From the NCBI GenBank assembly GCA_964371945.1, contig CAYJPA010000066.1, forward strand, positions 1 to 33,626: a DNA stretch of 33,626 nucleotides, read 5' to 3'. This DNA is from CAYJPA01 sp964371945 (lineage in GTDB: Bacteria > Chloroflexota > Chloroflexia > Thermomicrobiales > UBA6265). This document shows positions 1 through 5,567 of this stretch, piece after piece. The notes beneath the pieces were generated by a model, which was given only the letters and a program-made list of their open reading frames with translations, ran no database searches and was not told the origin of the DNA. The position numbers and the translations under genes were made by a program. How positions within the stretch are numbered: the stretch's first letter is position 1; each line of letters begins with the position of its first letter.

Positions 1-781
1 AGACGACAGCAAGCGCTGAAAACTCGCGACAAATAGCGCTGAAGATGACAGACGCCTGGATCGTCATTGCGAAACCGGGCTGTGGAGGTGTCTCAAAAAG
101 GGTCAATTTAGATAATGACAGTTGAGCGAAGCGAGATCGGCCAGTGAGGCGATGCCTAACAGGGTGCCGTTGTGCGGCCTGTCTAGTCGCCAGGTCAAAC
201 TGAGCCTTCCGCCAGTTGAGGGTGGCACCGAAAGGCACGATGCAAGTGAAGGAACGACGGCTCCGAGTCAAACCTCGTCCGCTTCGCTGAGCTGTTATGA
301 GATACGGCTAGGCCGTCTCAAAAGGAACCTTTTTGAGACGGCCGGCCAGAGCTTTGACATTGCATACTTCTCGATCGTAGCGAATGTCTGATAAGTCGTC
401 TCGTACTCAACGATTCAAAACTTGACGGACTCGACGGGAAAGTGACCGCCGGTGATGCTTCCCTAACTCTGCCATGAGCAATTCACCGACAAACCATGAT
501 GCCTGCGACGCGGATCGGTTTTGCTTCGAACGTCGGCGCGAAGCGTTGGCGATGATCCAGCTATGGAAACGAAGTTCGAGGCCGCACGCCGGCCATGAGA
601 TTCGACACTGGCGCTGGGAGCTTGTGAGATCACACCGAGCGGGTCGAGTAATTGGTGACGCACAGGATTCCGCCGCTGAGAAAGCCTGCAAAGTTGCTAG
701 TTGGACGTTACTGATTGGATCGCGTCCGCCTAAAGTACTCACAATCACGGAGCTGGTGGCGCCCGCAATCTGATTGCGGAT
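1..781. other. Region without a convincing gene at the window start
   Basis: Short open frames occur on both strands but none has recognisable motifs, a good ribosome binding site or a consistent codon pattern. In the first plus frame, bases 1-36 read as a short open stretch ending in TAG, which could be the tail of a gene lying upstream of the window, but it is too short to identify. The stretch contains the inverted-repeat element described separately at 88-343. At about 782 it joins abruptly to sequence homologous to the end of hsdR, so it probably contains a recombination breakpoint. Confidence 0.45.
88..343. repeat. MITE- or IS-remnant-like element bounded by inverted repeats
   Basis: The 12-mer GTCTCAAAAAGG at 90-101 has its perfect reverse complement at 328-339, bounding about 250 bp with no convincing coding content. 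The right end also forms a strong hairpin: GGCCGTCTCAAAAGG at 311-325 pairs with 328-343, with one bulged T. Terminal inverted repeats around a short non-coding body are the form of a miniature inverted-repeat element or a decayed insertion sequence. I see no clear target-site duplication. The right hairpin could also act as a bidirectional terminator. Confidence 0.4.
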
Positions 782-906
782 GCTACGCAGCACTCGTGCG
801 GGATCACTCGGAGCTGTACAAGCAGTTCATGCAGGATCCGGATTTCAAGCGGCAGGTTTCGGACGATATTTTTGCGCTTACCTTCAACCTGGCGCCAGCG
901 CCGTAA
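782..906 (+). pseudogene. Orphan 3'-end fragment of an hsdR gene
   Basis: The plus frame ending with TAA at 904-906 encodes the same C-terminus as the complete hsdR that ends at 8563. Both share the blocks HSELYKQFMQDPDFKRQV and SDDIFALTFN and differ only in the last residues (LAPAP here, RPPAP there) and near the left boundary. Nucleotide identity is high but not perfect, so this is a diverged copy and not an assembly echo. Homology starts around 782; upstream sequence is unrelated to hsdR. Only about 40 codons remain, with no start. It is best read as the remnant of an earlier or neighbouring type I restriction module, or as the left border of a recombination-bounded block. Confidence 0.8.
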
Positions 907-1010
907 TTCGCTCCAGTAAACTAATCGTTTGGGTGGGCCACTGGCCAGCGAAGGCTGCTGATGTCGAGTCGGAAGGGTTTACGTCTCCAAATGCTTGCGG
1001 GTCCGACCGG

Positions 1011-1043
1011 GCGAGGTTCGACGTGCGGTTCGTTCCTTACTGT
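1011..1043 (+). repeat. 33-bp direct repeat, left copy
   Basis: This 33-bp stretch is repeated at 8594-8626 with a single mismatch. In both places it lies shortly after an hsdR stop codon and just before the phased 40-bp repeats. It therefore belongs to a larger composite direct repeat (hsdR 3' end, this segment, 40-bp units) that borders the restriction block. A spacer of roughly 65 bp in the left copy has no counterpart in the right copy. Confidence 0.85.
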
Positions 1044-1047
1044 AGTC

Positions 1048-1107
1048 TGGCGATCATATGGAGTGGAATTGGGTCCATGTTATAGGCTGACGATCATATG
1101 GTGCCGG
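1048..1107 (+). promoter_or_regulatory. Phased 40-bp repeats upstream of rhuM1 (probable operator/promoter region)
   Basis: The core TGRCGATCATATGG occurs at 1048 and again at 1088, exactly 40 bp apart, separated by a segment containing GTGGAATTGGGTCC and TATAGGC. The same units occur three times before the fic gene. The core contains the palindrome CATATG, and the inter-core segment has an AT-rich TTATAGG stretch resembling a -10 element. Exact 40-bp spacing places the cores about four helical turns apart, as expected for cooperative binding of a regulator. The regulator is unknown. The rhuM1 start lies about 95 bp downstream. Confidence 0.55.
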
Positions 1108-1190
1108 TTAGCTGCAAAGTTGGGAGTGTTTGAGGGGAGCGAAGTAGAATATACGTTCTGTTCTGCGGGTGAATATGGAGAGCGAAGCAA

Positions 1191-2222
1191 ATGGCTGACG
1201 AACTCGGGGAGATTCTGTTTTACCAGACGGAAGAAGGGCAAAGCCGGATCGAAGTTCGTTTGGAAGATGGAACGGTCTGGCTAACTCAGACCGCTCTTCT
1301 GCGGCTCTATCAGACGACCAAGCAGAACGTAAGTCTTCACATTCGCAACATTTTTCGAGATGGCGAACTATCATCTTCGCGAGTTGTCAAGGATTCCTTG
1401 ACAACTGCCGCCGACGGGAAACAGTACCGGACCAGTTACTACAACCTGGATGTCGTCCTGGCGGTGGGGTACCGCGTTCGATCGCATCGCGGCACGCAGT
1501 TCCGGCAGTGGGCGACGAAGCGTCTGAGCGAATACCTGGTCAAGGGTTTCGCGATGGACGATGAGCGGCTGAAGCGCGGTGGAGCGGACGACTATTTTGA
1601 TGAACTGCTCGAGCGAATCCGTGACATACGAGCTTCGGAGCGGTTGTTTTATCGCAAGGTGCTCGATATCTACGCAACGAGTGTTGACTATGATCCCAGC
1701 GCGGAAGCGTCCAAGCGATTCTTCGCCGCTGTCCAAAACAAGATGCATTGGGCCGCGCACGGGCACACCGCGGCGGAAGTCGTTTACGAACGGGTTGATG
1801 CGGACCAGCCGCATGTGGGGATGACGCACATTCCGGCCAGCCGGCCCATCCGGAAAGCGGATGTCACGGTCGCAAAGAATTACCTGAGCGAAGAAGAATG
1901 GAGTACGCTGAATCTCATCGTCAACGCCTATCTGGAGTTCGCGGAGCTCCAGGCCCGCGGGCGGCGGCCAATGTATATGGCCGATTGGATCACCAAACTG
2001 GACGAGTTCTTGCGCATTTCCGACCGCGAGATTCTCGACCACGCCGGCTGGATTTCAGCGGAAACCGCGAAAGCCCGCGCCGAGGCGGAATTCACGCGGT
2101 ATCGCGCCCTTCACGACGCGGACGCGCGCCCGGTCGACGTTGATTTCGATCGTGCCGTTGCCAAGGCGAAACAGATCGAAGCGGAAACGAAGCGAAGGCC
2201 GCCGAGGTCGGATATCGAGTAG
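1191..2222 (+). CDS. RhuM family protein, copy 1 (probable C-terminal frameshift)
   Basis: This 343-residue protein belongs to the virulence RhuM family, named after a Salmonella pathogenicity-island gene; the family often sits inside type I restriction loci and has no firmly established biochemical function. Recognisable blocks are LEDGTVWLTQTALLRLYQTT near residue 25, YYNLDVVLAVGYRVRS and RGTQFRQWATKRL near 82-110, then a long C-terminal part. It is clearly paralogous to the next gene along its whole length. ATG 1191 follows GGAG at 1177. The end looks disturbed: the annotated frame stops at 2222, but another plus frame stays open with GC-rich third positions through 2337 and could encode a tail of about 45 residues. 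This suggests a natural or assembly frameshift near 2185-2205. Confidence 0.85.
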   Translation: MADELGEILFYQTEEGQSRIEVRLEDGTVWLTQTALLRLYQTTKQNVSLHIRNIFRDGELSSSRVVKDSLTTAADGKQYRTSYYNLDVVLAVGYRVRSHRGTQFRQWATKRLSEYLVKGFAMDDERLKRGGADDYFDELLERIRDIRASERLFYRKVLDIYATSVDYDPSAEASKRFFAAVQNKMHWAAHGHTAAEVVYERVDADQPHVGMTHIPASRPIRKADVTVAKNYLSEEEWSTLNLIVNAYLEFAELQARGRRPMYMADWITKLDEFLRISDREILDHAGWISAETAKARAEAEFTRYRALHDADARPVDVDFDRAVAKAKQIEAETKRRPPRSDIE

Positions 2223-2342
2223 CGAACGGTCCGAAACCACAGCAGACGCCGGCTGAGATCGAGCCGGATATCCGGGCGTTGGAGGCGGAGACGGGAGGAT
2301 TGCTGGACGAGATTTTAGTGAATACAGAAGCGTGAGTGAGAT

Positions 2343-2373
2343 GTCCACAATGGAATCCACATTGATTGTGGAC
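2343..2373. repeat. Inverted repeat after rhuM1
   Basis: GTCCACAA at 2343-2350 pairs perfectly with TTGTGGAC at 2366-2373 around a 15-nt loop. It lies just after the probable end of the rhuM1 reading frame (2337). There is no U-tract, so it may be an attenuator or protein-binding site rather than a classical terminator. Confidence 0.4.
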
Positions 2374-2389
2374 GCACATGAGTGAAATT

Positions 2390-2441
2390 ACCTGTCAGGA
2401 GTTAGCAAATATTGCTTACTAACTCCTGAAGCAAAACAGGT
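2390..2441. promoter_or_regulatory. Two-step hairpin between rhuM1 and rhuM2
   Basis: The outer arms ACCTGT (2390-2395) and ACAGGT (2436-2441) enclose inner arms CAGGAGTTAG (2396-2405) and CTAACTCCTG (2419-2428), both perfect. The inner stem is 10 bp with a 13-nt AT-rich loop. Such a nested inverted repeat in a 200-bp spacer between paralogues is more structured than ordinary intergenic DNA. Possible roles are a weak terminator, an RNA processing site, or the mark of an insertion or excision event. No clear poly-U tract follows. Confidence 0.45.
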
Positions 2442-2538
2442 AGTGTGATTGAGTCATTTGAGGCCATCGAGAAGGACAAAGAGCATATTGTAGACTATTT
2501 GTTCTGCTGAGACCGTTGGCCCACCATTGGAGCGAAAC

Positions 2539-3555
2539 ATGGTCGAAGAATTCGGAGAACTTTTACTCTATAGAACGGAAGACGGCGAAAGCAGAATTGA
2601 AGTCCGCCTGGAGGACGGAACTGTTTGGTTGACCCAAACGGCGATGAGCCGGTTGTATCAAACTACAAGGCAAAGCATTACGATACATATAAGTAATATT
2701 TTCCGAGAGCTGGAATTAGATCCAATCCGGGTGTTCAGACAACTGATGACAACCGCTGCAGACGGCAAGAGTTATCGGACCAAGTACTACAACCTGGATG
2801 TCATCCTCGCGGTCGGGTATCGGGTTCGCTCTCAGCGCGGCACCCAATTCCGGCAATGGGCGACGGAGCGGCTGCGCGAATACTTGATCAAGGGTTTCGC
2901 GATGGACGATGAGCGGCTGAAACAGGGCCGCTCGCTCGGGATCGATTACTTCGACGAGCTTCTCGAACGTATTCGCGATATCCGGGGGTCCGAAAAGCGC
3001 TTTTACCAGCAGATCCGAGATGTTTACAAACTGGCGATCGATTACGACCCGAATGCGGAAGCAACACGCGAATTCTTCCAGATCGTTCAGAACAAGTTGC
3101 ACTGGGCGGTCTCCGGCAAGACCGCGGCCGAAATCATTCAGTCGCGCGCGGATGCCAACCATCCGAATATGGGACTGACCTCATGGAAGGGCGCGAAGGT
3201 CCGGCGGGATGATGTTACGGTTGCAAAGAACTATCTCAATGCCGACGAGATCGAGGAGCTGAACCGGATCATCGTGATGTACCTGGATTACGCGGAGGAT
3301 CAGGCGCGCCGGCAGCGGCCGATTTACATGAAGGAATGGCGCGAGCGGCTTGATGCGTTCCTGCGATTCAACGAGCGGGAGATACTGGAGAACGCGGGCA
3401 AGGTGTCCATGGAGGTCGCAAAAGCACTGGCGCACGCGCAGTACGACGAATTCAGCCGGCGACGGCTGAACTCCGAGGCCGAACGGGAAGATGAGATTGA
3501 CAGTGATGAATTGAAGCGCATCGCCGACCGAATTGAGCAGAAGGAGCAGCGATAA
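2539..3555 (+). CDS. RhuM family protein, copy 2
   Basis: This 338-residue RhuM paralogue shares the ordered blocks of copy 1, including LEDGTVWLTQTAM, YYNLDVILAVGYRVRSQ and GTQFRQWATERLREYLIKGF, and then diverges moderately. I chose ATG 2539 because GGAG at 2529-2532 is correctly spaced and the N-terminus then aligns with copy 1. An in-frame TTG at 2527 is possible but lies before the Shine-Dalgarno sequence. The C-terminus is complete and acidic/basic rich, unlike the disturbed end of copy 1. The stop codon at 3553-3555 nearly abuts hsdS, so co-transcription with the restriction genes is likely. RhuM proteins are frequent accessory genes in type I loci, but a mechanism cannot be deduced from sequence. 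Confidence 0.88.
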   Translation: MVEEFGELLLYRTEDGESRIEVRLEDGTVWLTQTAMSRLYQTTRQSITIHISNIFRELELDPIRVFRQLMTTAADGKSYRTKYYNLDVILAVGYRVRSQRGTQFRQWATERLREYLIKGFAMDDERLKQGRSLGIDYFDELLERIRDIRGSEKRFYQQIRDVYKLAIDYDPNAEATREFFQIVQNKLHWAVSGKTAAEIIQSRADANHPNMGLTSWKGAKVRRDDVTVAKNYLNADEIEELNRIIVMYLDYAEDQARRQRPIYMKEWRERLDAFLRFNEREILENAGKVSMEVAKALAHAQYDEFSRRRLNSEAEREDEIDSDELKRIADRIEQKEQR

Positions 3556-3596
3556 TCACCGCGCTCAGACCCCATCAATCATACAAAAGATCGGGC

Positions 3597-4919
3597 GTGC
3601 CTTGGTTGAGCGAAGTTCCCGAGCACTGGGACGCTAGACGGAACGGACGGCTGTTTGCCGAACGACGAGAAACGGACTTTCCGGACTTGCCGATTCTCGA
3701 GGTCTCGCTGAGAACCGGCGTCAAGGTACGTGATTTTGAAAACTCACAGCGAAAGCAAATAATGGCGGACCTGGCCGGCTATAAGTGCGCTCGGCAAGGG
3801 GATATCGCCTACAACATGATGAGGATGTGGCAGGGCGCGGTTGGCGTTGCAACGGTCGATGGCCTGGTCAGTCCCGCGTATGTCGTCGCTCGTCCGTTTG
3901 AAGAAACGAACTCCCGGTATTACTCCTATCTCTTTCGAACCGATGCTTACATGGGAGAGATCGACAATTCTTCTCACGGAATCGTCAAGGATCGGAATCG
4001 ACTGTATTGGGATGACTTCAAGCAGATGGCTTCGCCTTTTCCGCCGCCCGCCGAACAGGAAGCAATTGTTCGGTTTCTTGATCACCATGGTCGCCTGGTC
4101 AGCCGCTTCATCCGCGCGAAGCGGCGATTGATCGAATTGTTGAACGAGCAGAAGCAGGCGATCATCCACCAGGCGATCACGCGCGGACTCGACCCCGATG
4201 TGCCCTTCAAGCCGTCCGGCGTCGACTGGCTCGGCGATATTCCGGCGCATTGGGAAGCAACTACAGTCAAACGAGAGTTTGATTGCCTGGATAGTCAACG
4301 GATTCCGTTAAGCGCCGAAGAGCGGGGCAAAATGACAGTCCGTGAGTTTGACTATTACGGCGCATCAGGGGTAATCGACCAGGTCTCAGATTACATTTTT
4401 GACGACGAATTGATATTGCTCGCCGAAGACGGCGCGAACCTAGTCCTGCGTAACCTTCCACTTTCGATCATCGCTAAAGGAAGGTTCTGGGTGAATAATC
4501 ATGCCCACGTATTGAAGCCAAAACGCAGCAATCTCGAATATCTTGCGTTCCTTCTAGAGACGCTTGACTTTCGACCGTGGATTACTGGAGCTGCTCAGCC
4601 CAAATTGACTGGCCAACGGCTACTTTCAATAGCATTGGCCATGCCTGATCTTGATGAACAGGATCGAATCGTGGCCGATATACTTCAACGCACCAACAAC
4701 ATTGCAGCTGCAATTCAAAGGACAAAAAATGAAGTCAGTCTCATCCTAGAGTACCGAACGCGGCTGATTGCTGACCTCGTGGCTGGGAGGTTGGATGTGT
4801 GTGAGGCAGTTGCGAGTCTTGAATCTATAGGAGTCACTGAAGATTCTGACCTTGGTGGTCTCGAAATCGAGACTACTGAGCTAGTCGGCGGCTTAGAGAA
4901 CGAGATGGACGATGAATGA
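3597..4919 (+). CDS. hsdS: Type I restriction-modification specificity subunit S
   Basis: HsdS gives a type I enzyme its DNA target through two target-recognition domains separated by conserved helices. Here the two halves are visible. The first begins SGVPWLSEVPEHWDARR (its first residues lie upstream of the GTG), the second SGVDWLGDIPAHWEATT near residue 210. Each half is followed by a variable region and then by a helical spacer (EQEAIVRFLD, then EQDRIVADIL). The length of 440 residues is normal. The GTG at 3597 is the first conventional start, but homology to the internal half (YKRSGVPW against FKPSGVDW) begins upstream. A strong AAGGAG at 3541-3546 points to initiation near 3552-3555, where only ATA or ATC is in frame. 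The C-terminus carries an extra acidic tail. The expected methylase partner gene is absent. Confidence 0.92.
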   Translation: MPWLSEVPEHWDARRNGRLFAERRETDFPDLPILEVSLRTGVKVRDFENSQRKQIMADLAGYKCARQGDIAYNMMRMWQGAVGVATVDGLVSPAYVVARPFEETNSRYYSYLFRTDAYMGEIDNSSHGIVKDRNRLYWDDFKQMASPFPPPAEQEAIVRFLDHHGRLVSRFIRAKRRLIELLNEQKQAIIHQAITRGLDPDVPFKPSGVDWLGDIPAHWEATTVKREFDCLDSQRIPLSAEERGKMTVREFDYYGASGVIDQVSDYIFDDELILLAEDGANLVLRNLPLSIIAKGRFWVNNHAHVLKPKRSNLEYLAFLLETLDFRPWITGAAQPKLTGQRLLSIALAMPDLDEQDRIVADILQRTNNIAAAIQRTKNEVSLILEYRTRLIADLVAGRLDVCEAVASLESIGVTEDSDLGGLEIETTELVGGLENEMDDE

Positions 4920-4997
4920 AACGGTGACGGTTCCAATGGCTTCACGCACAGGCCTTGCTGGACGAGTCGACCGTTGCGCTGAGTTCGGAGGCGTCTG

Positions 4998-5567
4998 ATG
5001 GGGTATCCAGATGATCCAATCAGAACCGTCATGAAGCGAACCGTCAAGAACCTGGAATTCGTCGATGGCGAAGACGAAAGACTCAAGACGGAAGCGCGCG
5101 CGAATGGTTTGATCCGAAGGGATGATGAACAACCACCGTTTGAGGCGACTCAATTACTTAATTCGTTTCTTGGTGCGCTGATTCATCCTTGGGAGACATT
5201 GCGAGAGAATTCCGGGGCTCAGTTCGCGATTAGCCTGGATGACGCGCGGAACCGCGGGTGGCCCATACTTCAAAATCAAAATCCCTATGCCCCAGAGTCG
5301 AAGAATTACGCAAAGATGTTGGTCAACATCCGAAACGCGTTCGCGCACGGCGGAGTCGATCTGCTCAAAGATGTCCCGGATGAAACCGGTCGACGCGACA
5401 TTAGTGGAGTCAGGATCTTCAATAAGTGCCCAAGTTGCAACTGCACTACTTGGATCTCAGAAGTTACTCTCGATGATCTTAAGGCATTTCTTCGTTTCTT
5501 TGAACAGCTTGCGGACGGGCGACTGCCAGGACCTCGGCCCATCCGGCCTCCAGGTAAGGACCGATGA
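4998..5567 (+). CDS. HEPN-like protein encoded between hsdS and hsdR
   Basis: This 189-residue protein has the Rx4H signature of HEPN domains, R112-NAFA-H117 followed by GG. That arrangement forms the active site of many HEPN ribonucleases in toxin-antitoxin and defence systems. A single CPSC pair near residue 145 may be half of a zinc-binding site. ATG 4998 is supported by GGAGG at 4987-4991. The stop codon overlaps the hsdR start in an ATGA arrangement, indicating translational coupling, so this protein is probably made together with HsdR. The small size, the Rx4H motif near two thirds of the length and the position inside a restriction operon suggest a defence effector or accessory factor. 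A structural, non-catalytic HEPN fold is also possible. The family assignment is by motif only. Confidence 0.7.
   Translation: MGYPDDPIRTVMKRTVKNLEFVDGEDERLKTEARANGLIRRDDEQPPFEATQLLNSFLGALIHPWETLRENSGAQFAISLDDARNRGWPILQNQNPYAPESKNYAKMLVNIRNAFAHGGVDLLKDVPDETGRRDISGVRIFNKCPSCNCTTWISEVTLDDLKAFLRFFEQLADGRLPGPRPIRPPGKDR

Noticed and set aside
407..793. Open frames on both strands at 407-793
   Set aside because: The opposing frames overlap, have no ribosome binding site or recognisable motif, and the longer one runs across the hsdR-fragment junction border.
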